Assembly (NCBI RefSeq): GCF_001280085.1
Contig: NZ_LGED01000207.1
Location: 1 to 64,000, forward strand
From: Saccharothrix sp. NRRL B-16348
GTDB taxonomy: Bacteria; Actinomycetota; Actinomycetes; Mycobacteriales; Pseudonocardiaceae
Length of the DNA stretch: 64,000 nucleotides
Reading direction: 5' to 3'
The notes under the pieces are model-generated. The model was not told where the DNA came from, made no database searches, and saw nothing but the letters and a program-made list of their open reading frames with translations. The translations under genes and the position numbers were made by a program. Shown here piece after piece: positions 41,343 to 49,706 of the stretch (its first letter is position 1; each line of letters starts with the position of its first letter).

Positions 41343-41455
41343 TCCACGCGGGGGATGTCCGCTCCATCCACTCCCCGCTGTCGGACCGGGTGGCTAGAGT
41401 GACCTTGCGCGAGAACGGAATGCGCGACGGGAACGAGGAAGGCGGGAGGTTGTCC

Positions 41456-41833
41456 ATGCCGTCGGAAGACCACGGCCACGGCGCTGACACGGGCTCACCA
41501 CCGCCCCTGTCGCACACGTTGAACGTCGAGCCCGGCGCGATCCCCGGTCTGCGCAGCGCGTTCGCGGGCGCGCTGACCAAGCTGGACGAGCAGATCGAGC
41601 TGGCGATCACCGAGGTCAGGGTCCGCCCGTGGGCGGGTGACCCGGTGAGCCAGGACGCCGCGGAGCGGTTCAACGAGCGGTCGCTCGAATCGGGCGACTC
41701 GGCGCTGATCGCGTTGGAGAACTACCAGCGGCAGCTCAAGTCGGCCATGGACGCGCTCACCCTGGTCGAGCGGCAGTACCAGTCCATCGAAGAAGACAAC
41801 ACCGGGTTGATGGGACAGCAGGGCAGCCGCTGA
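41456..41833 (+). CDS. PE-like helical protein
   Basis: 125 residues: a disordered start (HGHGADTGSPPPL), then two long helices (VEPGAIPGLRSAFAGALTKL and ENYQRQLKSAMDALTLVERQYQSIEE, read in parts) with a WAGDPVSQ turn in between. This resembles the PE partner of PE/PPE heterodimers. GGGAGGT lies 6 bases before the chosen ATG. It is followed 28 bases later by the PPE-like gene, in the usual order for such pairs. Confidence 0.68.
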   Translation: MPSEDHGHGADTGSPPPLSHTLNVEPGAIPGLRSAFAGALTKLDEQIELAITEVRVRPWAGDPVSQDAAERFNERSLESGDSALIALENYQRQLKSAMDALTLVERQYQSIEEDNTGLMGQQGSR

Positions 41834-41861
41834 GCGCCCGGCGCAGGCAAGGGGAACGTTC

Positions 41862-43187
41862 ATGCCCGATGGACACCGCTGGAACGGGTACAGCCACGAA
41901 GAGCTGTACCAGCAGATCAACTCGGGGCCGGGGCCCAAGGCCTCGCACGCCTCGATGGAGCGGTGGCAGGGCGTCTCCGCCGCGTTGACCGAGATCAACG
42001 CCGACCTGCACAGCGGCGTGCTGCGGTCCGGCGCGTCCTGGGAGGGTTCGGCCGCGGACAAGGCGCGGACGGGCATCAACCCGCTGGCCGCGTGGGCGGA
42101 CGACGCCCGTGCCGGCGCGGAGGTGATGCGCATTTCGGCCGAGCTGCAGGCGGACTACATCGCCAAGGCGCGCGCGGACATGCCGCCGCCGGTGAAGGTG
42201 ACCGCGGAAGAGCCGAACATGCTCGTCAGCGCGTTGACCAACCTGGTCGGCGGGCAGACGGACTACGAGCAGCAGGAGAAGGCGCAGAACGCGGCCGAGC
42301 AGCGGGCGCGCGAGGTCATGACGACCTACGCCTCCAGCACCGTGTCGAACACCAGCACGTTGGGGCAGTTCCACCAGCCGCCGCAGTTGGTGATCAACGC
42401 GCCCGAGGTGGTGCGCAACGACTCGGCGGGCGTGTCCGGGCCCGGTTGGGGTTACGGCGGTCCGCGCGGTGGGCGTGGCGGCGGTGGCGGTCGCGGCGGG
42501 TGGCGTGGCGGTCGCAGCGGTGGTCGGGGCGGCTACACGCCTCCGCGCACCGTGACGCAGCCCACGTTCGGCGGTTCGACGGGCACGTCGTCGGCCGGGA
42601 CGTCCGGTGGCACGCGGACTTCGTCGGCCGCCGCGTTACCCGGGTCGGGGACGACCTCGGGCACGTTCGGGCCTGGTGGCGTGATCGGCGGTGGCGCGGG
42701 CGGTCAGCAGGACAAGGACCGGCGGAAGTCGTCGACCGGCACCGACACGACGAACGGCCAGCACGCCGGTGGCGGCGGCGCTGGTGGTGGTGCTGGTGGT
42801 GGCGGCGCAGGTGGTAACTCGAACCCGCTCCTGCCTCCCGGCATGCCACTGCCGGCTGGCACGACGTCGGTGAGCTCGGCGGAGTTCGGCGCGTTCGCGG
42901 CCAACGCGCAGCACGCGTCGGCGGTCGGGCCCGGTGGCGCCTCGGGCTCGATGCCCGGCGCGGGTGTCGCCGGCAGCGGCGGCCAGGACACCGTGCACAA
43001 GCGCAGCGTCGCCGCGCCCGCGCAGCCCGCGTTCGACCCGTTCGGCGGTCTGGGCGGCGCGCGTGGCGCGGAAGAGGAAGAAGATGCCACGCACGACGCC
43101 GCCGACTACCTTCGGGAGACGGACGACATCTACGGCATTGGCGGGACCATCTCGCCTCCGGTGATCGGGGAGAGCACTACCCACTGA
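41862..43187 (+). CDS. PPE-like protein with Gly-rich C-terminal region
   Basis: 441 residues. Residues 1-180 are helical and PPE-like (WNGYSHEELYQQINSGPGPK, SASWEGSAADKARTGI-type W-x-G turn as SWEGSAADK, and a long helix with MRISAELQADYIAKA). Residues about 185-420 are Gly/Ser/Thr-rich with RGGRGGGGGRGG runs. The last 30 are acidic (EEEEDATHDAADYLRE). It is a likely type VII substrate. It overlaps espG by one base (TGATG). Confidence 0.8.
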   Translation: MPDGHRWNGYSHEELYQQINSGPGPKASHASMERWQGVSAALTEINADLHSGVLRSGASWEGSAADKARTGINPLAAWADDARAGAEVMRISAELQADYIAKARADMPPPVKVTAEEPNMLVSALTNLVGGQTDYEQQEKAQNAAEQRAREVMTTYASSTVSNTSTLGQFHQPPQLVINAPEVVRNDSAGVSGPGWGYGGPRGGRGGGGGRGGWRGGRSGGRGGYTPPRTVTQPTFGGSTGTSSAGTSGGTRTSSAAALPGSGTTSGTFGPGGVIGGGAGGQQDKDRRKSSTGTDTTNGQHAGGGGAGGGAGGGGAGGNSNPLLPPGMPLPAGTTSVSSAEFGAFAANAQHASAVGPGGASGSMPGAGVAGSGGQDTVHKRSVAAPAQPAFDPFGGLGGARGAEEEEDATHDAADYLRETDDIYGIGGTISPPVIGESTTH

Positions 43188-43981
43188 TGACGACGTTCGG
43201 CTTGGACTTGGGCACCAACGACCTGCGCGAACCCGTGACGATCTCGGCGCTGGAGTTCGACGTGCTGTGGGAGCACCTGCGGCTGGAGACCATGCCGCTG
43301 GTGCTCAAGGTGCCGTCACCCGGCAAGACGAACACCGAACGTGCCGAGCTGGAGCGGCGGGCGTGGGGTGAGCTGGACCGTCGCGGGCTGGGGCGGCCGG
43401 TGTCGCTGGACCCGATGCTGGAAGACCTGCTGCACCTGCTGAACCGGCCGCAGCACGAGGTGGACGGCCGGTTGTGGCTGGGGCACAGCGTCCGCGTGCT
43501 GGCGGCGGCGAAGGGCCAGTCCGGCGTGCTGGCGGTCCTGGCCCACGACCAGTTGACGTTGCGGCCGGCGTCGGCCGAGGGCCTGCCCCGGGAAGCCCTC
43601 TCCGTCCTGCCTCCGCTCGGCGCGGGCCCGGGCCACTCGGTGACCCTGCCCAGCGCCGACCTGGACGCCGCCGCCGCGGGCGCGAACACCGCGGAGGACC
43701 TGCAGCAGGCGCTCCTGGCCCGCGGCATCCGCCAGGAGGACGCCCGCACGTTGGCCGACATGTTCCGCGACGCGGGCAACCGCGGCCAGTTCGGCGCCGC
43801 GAGCCGTGACAAGTGGGGCAAACGCGTCCGCCAGGACCGCGTCGTGTCGTTCTTCGACAACCCCCAGGGCCGCTACATCCAACTCCGCCGCTCCACCCCG
43901 GGCCAACAACCGTGGAGCACCGTCTCCCCCGTCGACAGCCGCCGCCTAATCCAACACCTAACCGAACTAGCCACCACCTAA
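43187..43981 (+). CDS. espG: ESX secretion-associated chaperone EspG
   Basis: 264 residues of the EspG family: ISALEFDVLWEHLRLETMPLVL at the N-terminus, LDRRGLGRPVSLDPMLEDLLHLL, and a C-terminal SFFDNPQGRYIQLRRST. EspG binds the tip of PE/PPE pairs in the cytosol and delivers them to the ESX ATPase. Directly downstream of the PPE-like gene, it is presumably dedicated to that pair. No ESX core gene (eccB-E, mycP) is in the window, so secretion would need a system encoded elsewhere. Confidence 0.88.
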   Translation: MTTFGLDLGTNDLREPVTISALEFDVLWEHLRLETMPLVLKVPSPGKTNTERAELERRAWGELDRRGLGRPVSLDPMLEDLLHLLNRPQHEVDGRLWLGHSVRVLAAAKGQSGVLAVLAHDQLTLRPASAEGLPREALSVLPPLGAGPGHSVTLPSADLDAAAAGANTAEDLQQALLARGIRQEDARTLADMFRDAGNRGQFGAASRDKWGKRVRQDRVVSFFDNPQGRYIQLRRSTPGQQPWSTVSPVDSRRLIQHLTELATT

Positions 43982-43982
43982 C

Positions 43983-44092
43983 CGCGCGTGTCGAACCTTC
44001 AGAACGCGCGTGTCGAACCTTCAGAACGCGCGTGTCGAACCTTCAGGTCGCGCGTGTCGAACGCCCAGGACCCGTGAGTTCAACGTTCAGGT
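43983..44092 (+). repeat. 22-bp intergenic repeat array 2
   Basis: Five head-to-tail units of exactly 22 bases, two bases after the espG stop: 43983-44004, 44005-44026, 44027-44048, 44049-44070 and 44071-44092. The first three share the core CGCGCGTGTCGAACCTTCAG; the last two drift, and a sixth very degenerate unit may follow. All are in forward orientation, opposite to array 3. Confidence 0.85.
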
Positions 44093-44156
44093 CGAGCGGC
44101 GTCCCACGGTCGGGTGAACCGTGTACGGGATCGATGGTCCCGTCACTCGGTTCTGC

Positions 44157-45074
44157 ATGACCGAACTGCCTCCAGGCCTCCACGGGGCCTACTCGCGTAC
44201 CCGCCTGCACAACCACCTCGGCGCCAAGTCACTGCGGAACGCCATCGCCGAGGGCCGCCTGGTCAGCTACTGCCGCACGGTCGTCATCCAGCGCGAACGG
44301 ATGACGAGCCTGCACACCCGGGCCGCCGCAGCGCTGCTCATGGCCGGGCAGGGCGCCGCACTGGCGAGCCACACGGCGGTTTGGCTGCACGGCTGCACGG
44401 CCGCGGACACGAACCGCGTCCACCTGGTGCTGGGCTACGAACGCAAGCTCCGACCTCGCCCGGATGTCGCGGTCCACTACGACAGCTACGACCCCGCGGA
44501 CGTGGTCGAGATCGACGGCCTGCGCACCATGGCGCTCGACTACGCCCTCGCTGACCTGCTCTGCCGGGCACGCCACCGTTCCACGGCCCTGGCCTGCGCG
44601 GATCAAGCTCTCGGCGCTCTCCCACCGCAGCAGCGTGCCGCGTTCAAGGCCGACCTCTCCGTGCGCATCGCGGCCCGGCGTGATTACCGCGGCCGACGCC
44701 AAGGCGTGTTCCTCCTGGACCTGGCCACGGGACTGCCGGAGTCCCCGCCGGAGAGCACGCTCCTGCTGATGATCGCCGAAGCCGGCTTCCCGCTGCCCGA
44801 GCCGCAGCACTCCGTCCGCGATCTGGACGACCGTGAGCTCTGGCGGCTGGATTTCGCCTGGCCGGACGCCCGCGTCGCCGTCGAGTACGACGGCTACGCG
44901 GCGCACGTCGGCAAAGCCGAAGCCGACCAAGCCCGTGACGAGGACTTGCGCCGACGCGGCTGGAAGGTGCTCCGGGCCGATGTCTCGGACCTGCGGAACC
45001 CCGTTCACCTGTTCCGACAGCTGAGCGTGGAACTCGCCAGTCCTGAACGCAGGGCTCGCGCGTTCCGAACGTAG
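44157..45074 (+). CDS. DUF559-type endonuclease-like protein with AbiEi-like N-terminus
   Basis: 305 residues. Residues 1-180 resemble AbiEi-type winged-helix antitoxin/regulator proteins: the YSRTRLHNHLG region, AALASHTAVWLHGC and MALDYALADLLCRAR. The C-terminal region about 215-290 is a PD-(D/E)XK fold of the DUF559/Vsr-like kind: PESTLLLMIAEAGF, RLDFAWPDARVAVEYDGYAAH with the catalytic D/E pair, and RRRGWKVLRAD. An upstream GTG at 44121 is an alternative start. The last 11 codons lie inside repeat array 3. Proteins of this layout are multicopy in actinomycetes; their function is not known. Confidence 0.75.
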   Translation: MTELPPGLHGAYSRTRLHNHLGAKSLRNAIAEGRLVSYCRTVVIQRERMTSLHTRAAAALLMAGQGAALASHTAVWLHGCTAADTNRVHLVLGYERKLRPRPDVAVHYDSYDPADVVEIDGLRTMALDYALADLLCRARHRSTALACADQALGALPPQQRAAFKADLSVRIAARRDYRGRRQGVFLLDLATGLPESPPESTLLLMIAEAGFPLPEPQHSVRDLDDRELWRLDFAWPDARVAVEYDGYAAHVGKAEADQARDEDLRRRGWKVLRADVSDLRNPVHLFRQLSVELASPERRARAFRT

Positions 45075-45172
45075 AACTCACGGGGCCTGAGCGTTCGACA
45101 CTCGGGACCTGAGCGTTCGACACGCCGGTCCCGAGTGTTCGACACGCGGGACCTGGAGGTTCGACACGCGGG
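45041..45172 (-). repeat. 22-bp intergenic repeat array 3
   Basis: Six units of 22 bases in reverse orientation (consensus ACCTGAGCGTTCGACACGCGGG): 45041-45062 (degenerate, inside the DUF559 coding end), 45063-45084, 45085-45106, 45107-45128, 45129-45150 and 45151-45172. Unit 45063 supplies the TAG stop of the DUF559 gene. It faces array 2 across that gene as an inverted pair. Confidence 0.85.
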
Positions 45173-45175
45173 GGG

Positions 45176-45625
45176 TTAGGGGCCGATGCCTTGGCACGGG
45201 CGGGTGCGTAGGTCGGCTACGTAGTCGTCCGGGGCGCCGGCGGCTTCGGCGGCGTCGGCCACGACGCCGATGTAGCGGGCCGAGGGCAAACCCCCCTCGT
45301 AGGCGTCCAGGACGTAGAGCCAGGCGGTCACCGAACCTTCCAGGGTCTGGACGCGCAGGCGGATCTTCTTGTAGAGCCCGAGGGCGCCTTCCCAGCGGTC
45401 GAGGCGGGACTCGTCACGCGGGCTCACGTCGTAGAGCACGCAGAACACCTGCGAGTCCGGGTCCTCGACGATGGTGGCGAGCGCGCCCTCCCAGCCCAGG
45501 TCCTCGCCACCGAACGTCAGACGCCATCCGGCGAGCCACCCGGTCCCCGCCATCGGGGAGTAGGGGGCTCGCTCCATCATCTGGTTCGGGTCCATGTTGG
45601 ACCCGTACGCGGCATAGAGCGGCAC
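45176..45625 (-). CDS. Gamma-glutamylcyclotransferase-like protein
   Basis: 149 residues with the GGCT/AIG2 hallmark YAAYGSNMDP at the N-terminus, GWRLTFGGEDLGW, and a conserved acidic-rich VLYDVSPRDESRLDRWEG region that holds the catalytic-type Glu. Family members release 5-oxoproline from gamma-glutamyl amines or peptides. The GTG start is 6 bases from a TAGGCT hexamer. It converges on the DUF559 gene and array 3. Confidence 0.86.
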   Translation of the reverse strand: MPLYAAYGSNMDPNQMMERAPYSPMAGTGWLAGWRLTFGGEDLGWEGALATIVEDPDSQVFCVLYDVSPRDESRLDRWEGALGLYKKIRLRVQTLEGSVTAWLYVLDAYEGGLPSARYIGVVADAAEAAGAPDDYVADLRTRPCQGIGP

Positions 45626-45631
45626 GACGAC

Positions 45632-45637
45632 AGCCTA
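45632..45637 (-). promoter_or_regulatory. Leaderless -10 box of the cyclotransferase-like gene
   Basis: TAGGCT on the minus strand, 6 bases before the GTG at 45625. Confidence 0.5.
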
Positions 45638-45805
45638 GCGACCTCACGATCACCGCGAGGTACCAGAAGACCGGACGACACACCCGGACACCCGACCGCG
45701 TACGGTTGTGCGCGGCTGCAAGCGGCGCAAACAGCGCGAGAAGACGCGAGAAACGCCGGCCGGAAGCGGTGCGAACAAGCGCCAAGACCAGGAGGAGGAC
45801 GTGTC

Positions 45806-47209
45806 GTGACCCGCATCGTCATCATGGGCGGTGGCCCCGCAGGTTACGAGGCGGCACTGGTCGCGGCCCAGCACGGGGCCGACGTGACCATCGTCGAACG
45901 CGAGGGGCTCGGCGGCGCCTGCGTGCTCTACGACTGCGTGCCGTCGAAGACGTTCATCGCCTCCGCGGGTGGCCGCAGCGCCTTCCGCGACGCCGGTGAG
46001 CTGGGCATTCGCACGAACAACGCGGAAGCGGCGGTCGAACTGCCGATCGTCCACGGACGGGTGAAGGGCCTTGCACTCGCCCAGTCCGCCGACGTCCGGG
46101 CCCGCCTGCAGCGCGAGGGCGTGCGGATCGTCAACGGCATCGGCAAGTTCTGCGACAACGCCCGCGGGCTCGCCCAGCACGAGGTCGTGGCCATCGCCGA
46201 CGACGGCACGAAGGAAGTCCTCCCCGCCGACGTGGTGCTGATCGCGACGGGTGCGACCCCGCGCGTGCTGCCCGGCGCCGAGCCCGACGGCAAGCGGATC
46301 CTGACCTGGCGGCAGATCTACGACCTCCCCGAGTTGCCCGAGCACCTGGCCGTCATCGGATCGGGTGTCACCGGTGTGGAGTTCGCCTCCGCGTACACGG
46401 AACTCGGCGTGAAGGTGACCATGGTCTCCAGCCGCGACCGGGTGCTTCCGCACGAGGACGCCGACGCGGCCGTGGTGCTGGAGGACGTGTTCGCCGAACG
46501 CGGCACGGCGGTGGTCAAGCACGCCCGCGCGGACCGGGTCGAGAACGTCGGCGACGGCGTCCTGATTCACCTGGAAGACGGTCGCACGATCGAGGCGAGC
46601 CACGCCCTGATGACGGTCGGCTCCGTCCCGAACACCGCCGACCTCGGCCTGGACAAGATCGGCATCGAACTCGGCCGCGGCGGGTACATCCCGGTCGACC
46701 GGGTGTCGCGGACGAACATTGCGGGCGTCTACGCGGCGGGCGACTGCACGGGTCTGCTGCTGCTCGCGTCCGTCGCCGCCATGCAGGGCCGCATCGCCAT
46801 GTGGCACGCGCTGGGCCAGGGCGTGAGCCCGATCAGGCTCAAGACGGTCGCGGCGAACGTGTTCACCAACCCCGAGATCGCGTCGGTCGGCATCAGCCAG
46901 CAGGCGATCGACTCCGGCGAGGTGCCCGCGCGCACGATCATGCTGCCGCTGGCCACCAACCCGCGGGCCAAGATGGAGGGCCTGCGCCGCGGCTTCGTGA
47001 AGCTCTTCTGCCGTCCCGCGACCGGTGTCGTCATCGGCGGCGTCGTCGTCGCGCCCAACGCCAGCGAGCTGATCCTGTCGATCACGCTCGCCGTGCAGAA
47101 CCAGCTCACGGTGGACGACCTGGCCACCACGTTCTCGGTCTACCCGTCGTTGACCGGGTCGATCACCGAGGCCGGCCGCCAGCTCATGCGCCACGACGAC
47201 CTGGACTGA
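45806..47209 (+). CDS. lpdA: NAD(P)H-quinone dehydrogenase, LpdA type
   Basis: 467 residues of the flavin disulfide-reductase fold: FAD site MGGGPAGYEAALVAA, GLGGACVLYDCVPSK, NAD(P) site IGSGVTGVEFASAYTELG and YAAGDCTG. The usual redox pair would be Cys-x4-Cys (here CVLYDC), and the C-terminal His-Glu dyad of lipoamide dehydrogenases is replaced by TEAGRQLM. That matches Rv3303c LpdA, which reduces quinones and is not part of the pyruvate dehydrogenase complex. AGGAGGAGG is just upstream of the GTG. Confidence 0.9.
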   Translation: MTRIVIMGGGPAGYEAALVAAQHGADVTIVEREGLGGACVLYDCVPSKTFIASAGGRSAFRDAGELGIRTNNAEAAVELPIVHGRVKGLALAQSADVRARLQREGVRIVNGIGKFCDNARGLAQHEVVAIADDGTKEVLPADVVLIATGATPRVLPGAEPDGKRILTWRQIYDLPELPEHLAVIGSGVTGVEFASAYTELGVKVTMVSSRDRVLPHEDADAAVVLEDVFAERGTAVVKHARADRVENVGDGVLIHLEDGRTIEASHALMTVGSVPNTADLGLDKIGIELGRGGYIPVDRVSRTNIAGVYAAGDCTGLLLLASVAAMQGRIAMWHALGQGVSPIRLKTVAANVFTNPEIASVGISQQAIDSGEVPARTIMLPLATNPRAKMEGLRRGFVKLFCRPATGVVIGGVVVAPNASELILSITLAVQNQLTVDDLATTFSVYPSLTGSITEAGRQLMRHDDLD

Positions 47210-47217
47210 GAGGGAAA

Positions 47218-47257
47218 GGGGCGCCGCCCAAGCCGCCAAGCGGGATGGCGGCGCCCC
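47218..47257. terminator. Bidirectional hairpin terminator lpdA/glpK
   Basis: GGGGCGCCGCC (47218-47228) and GGCGGCGCCCC (47247-47257) pair perfectly over 11 bases with an 18-base loop, between two convergent stop codons. Confidence 0.75.
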
Positions 47258-47263
47258 CGAAGG

Positions 47264-48769
47264 TCACTCGACCCAGTCGAAAGTCCTGGTCACGGCCTTC
47301 TTCCACTCCGCGTAGGTCCGGGCACGGGTGTCGTCGTCCATGGCCGGGTCCCACTGCTTGTCCTGCGCCCAGTTCTGCCGGATGTCGTCCTCCGACGCCC
47401 AGAACCCGACCGCCAGCCCCGCCGCGTAGGCGGCACCGAGCGCGGTCGTCTCGTTGACCACCGGCCGGATCACCGGCACGCCCAGGATGTCCGCCTGGAA
47501 CTGCATCAGCAGCTCGTTCACGACCATGCCGCCGTCGACCTTCAACGACTTCAGCGGCACGCCCGAGTCGGCGTTCATCGCGTCGATCACCTCACGGGTC
47601 TGGAACGCCGTCGCCTCCAGCACCGCGCGGGCCAGGTGCCCCTTGTTCACGAACCGGGTCAGGCCGACGATCGCGCCACGCGCGTCCGACCGCCAGTACG
47701 GCGCGAACAGGCCGGAGAACGCGGGCACGAAGTACGCGCCGCCGTTGTCCTCCACGGTCCGGGCGTGCTCCTCGATCTCGGCGGCCGTCGAGATCATCCC
47801 GAGGTTGTCGCGCAGCCACTGGACCAGCGACCCCGTCACCGCGATCGAGCCTTCGAGCGCGTACACGGGCGCCTGCGAGCCGATCTTGTAGCAGACCGTG
47901 GTGAGCAGGCCGTTCTCGCTCATCACCTTGTCCGTGCCGGTGTTGAGCAGCACGAAGTTGCCGGTGCCGTAGGTGTTCTTGGCCTCGCCCGGCGACAGGC
48001 ACGCCTGCCCGAACGTCGCCGCCTGCTGGTCGCCGAGGATGCCCGCGATCGGCACGCCGGCCAGCGCGCCGCGTTCCCGGACCTTGCCGTACTCCTCGGA
48101 CGACGACCGGATCTCCGGCAGCATCGACAGCGGCACGCCCATGTCGGCCGCGATGCCCTCGTCCCAGCTCAACGTGTCGAGGTCCATCAGCAGCGTGCGG
48201 GACGCGTTGGTGGGGTCGGTGACGTGCACGCCGCCGTTCACCCCGCCGGTCATGTTCCACAGCACCCACGTGTCCATGTTGCCGAACAGCAGGTCACCGG
48301 CCTCGGCACGCTCGCGCGCACCCTCGACGTTGTCCAGGACCCAGCGGATCTTCGGGCCGGAGAAGTAGGTCGCCAGCGGCAGGCCGGTCTTGTCCCGGTA
48401 CCGCTCCTGGCCACCGCCCAGAGCCGCCAGGTCCTGGCAGATCTTGTCGGTGCGGGTGTCCTGCCAGACGATCGCGTTGTACACCGGCTGCCCGGTGGTC
48501 TTGTCCCAGACGAGCGCGGTCTCGCGCTGGTTGGTGATGCCGACGGTGGCGATGTCGGCCGTGGTGAGGTCCGCCTTGGCCAACGCGCCAGCGGCCACCT
48601 GCCTGGTGTTGGTCCAGATCTCGTTCGCGTCGTGCTCGACCCACCCGGCCTTGGGGAAGATCTGCTCGTGCTCCTTCTGGTCGACGGAGACCACGCGGCC
48701 CGAGTGGTCGAAGATCATGCACCGGGTCGACGTCGTGCCCTGGTCGATCGCGGCCACGTACTTCGTCAT
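47264..48769 (-). CDS. glpK: Glycerol kinase
   Basis: 501 residues of the FGGY family: [17 protein letters not shown] for [24 protein letters not shown], and [27 protein letters not shown] in the active site, with [16 protein letters not shown] in the C-lobe. It phosphorylates glycerol to glycerol-3-phosphate. Start ATG (48769) is 14 bases after the glpF stop. Together with glpF (upstream) and glpD (divergent) it makes a complete glycerol uptake and oxidation set. Confidence 0.97.
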   Translation of the reverse strand: MTKYVAAIDQGTTSTRCMIFDHSGRVVSVDQKEHEQIFPKAGWVEHDANEIWTNTRQVAAGALAKADLTTADIATVGITNQRETALVWDKTTGQPVYNAIVWQDTRTDKICQDLAALGGGQERYRDKTGLPLATYFSGPKIRWVLDNVEGARERAEAGDLLFGNMDTWVLWNMTGGVNGGVHVTDPTNASRTLLMDLDTLSWDEGIAADMGVPLSMLPEIRSSSEEYGKVRERGALAGVPIAGILGDQQAATFGQACLSPGEAKNTYGTGNFVLLNTGTDKVMSENGLLTTVCYKIGSQAPVYALEGSIAVTGSLVQWLRDNLGMISTAAEIEEHARTVEDNGGAYFVPAFSGLFAPYWRSDARGAIVGLTRFVNKGHLARAVLEATAFQTREVIDAMNADSGVPLKSLKVDGGMVVNELLMQFQADILGVPVIRPVVNETTALGAAYAAGLAVGFWASEDDIRQNWAQDKQWDPAMDDDTRARTYAEWKKAVTRTFDWVE

Positions 48770-48783
48770 GCGCTGGAGTCCTT

Positions 48784-49524
48784 TCAGACCGGGAGAACCA
48801 GGTACAGGAGGCCGGCGAGCAGGCCGCCGACCAGCGGTCCGACCACCGGCACCCAGGCGTAGCCCCACTCGGCGCTGCCCTTGTCGCGGATGGGCAGGAT
48901 CGCGTAGGCGATGCGCGGCCCGAGGTCGCGGGCCGGGTTGATGGCGTAGCCGGTCGGCCCACCGAGCGAGGCGCCGATGCCGATGACGACGAACGCGACG
49001 CCGGCGTAGCCGAGGGCGGAGTTGCCCAGCTGCGGGACGCCGTCCGCCGCCTCCTTCGCGGCCGGGCTCAGCAGCACCCACGCGACCAGCACGAACGTGC
49101 CGATCACCTCGGTGACGACGTTCCAGCCTGCCTTGGGGATGGTCGGGCCGGTGCAGAAGATGCCGCGCGTGCCCGCCGGGTCGTCGTGCGCGTCGAACTG
49201 CGCCTTGTAGGCCAGCCACGCGAGCACGGCGCCGATGAACGCGCCGACCATCTGACCGGCGAAGTAGACGGGGACCTGGTCCCAGGGGGTCTTGTCCGCG
49301 ACCGCCAGGCCCAGGGTCACCGCGGGGTTGAGGTGTGCGCCGCTCGGTGCGGCGATGCTGGCGCCCGCGAAGACCGCGAACCCCCAGCCGATGTTGATCA
49401 GGAGCCATCCGCCGGTGTTGCCCAACGTGTCCTTGAGGACCACGTTGGCGACGACACCCGCACCCAACAGGATCAGGATCGCGGTGCCCAGCATCTCCCA
49501 CACGAAGATCGAGCCACTGCTCAC
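48784..49524 (-). CDS. glpF: Glycerol uptake facilitator (aquaglyceroporin)
   Basis: 246 residues with six helices and the two half-helix motifs [10 protein letters not shown] and [11 protein letters not shown]; Asp after the second NPAR marks glycerol facilitators rather than water-only channels. GAGGAGG lies about 8 bases before the GTG at 49524. It is the first gene of glpFK, and shares a 182-base divergent control region with glpD. Confidence 0.94.
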   Translation of the reverse strand: MSSGSIFVWEMLGTAILILLGAGVVANVVLKDTLGNTGGWLLINIGWGFAVFAGASIAAPSGAHLNPAVTLGLAVADKTPWDQVPVYFAGQMVGAFIGAVLAWLAYKAQFDAHDDPAGTRGIFCTGPTIPKAGWNVVTEVIGTFVLVAWVLLSPAAKEAADGVPQLGNSALGYAGVAFVVIGIGASLGGPTGYAINPARDLGPRIAYAILPIRDKGSAEWGYAWVPVVGPLVGGLLAGLLYLVLPV

Positions 49525-49706
49525 TCGCCGACCTCCTCGCCTTGACAGGAGGCAGCACGGTCCGGGTCCGGCGGCGCTGCCCACCCCACAATGGGGCTTG
49601 ACGCTAGTTCCGACCTGATCAGTTGTCCACGGGTGGCGTACCAGCGGGTAACGTGGTCGAGTCAGTCCTGGTCCGCCCGGTCGGTTCGAGCATCAGGGAG
49701 GCGTCA
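49525..49706. promoter_or_regulatory. Divergent glpF/glpD control region
   Basis: The 182 bases separate two genes of one pathway transcribed apart, so a shared regulator is expected. GGGGCTTGACGC (49590-49601) has a -35-like TTGAC. No clear palindrome or paired -10 box stands out, and no GylR-type regulator is encoded nearby. Confidence 0.35.

Noticed and set aside
36306..45172. 22-bp periodic repeats considered as CRISPR arrays
   Set aside because: Units are directly contiguous with no unique spacers, occur in both orientations and no cas gene is present.
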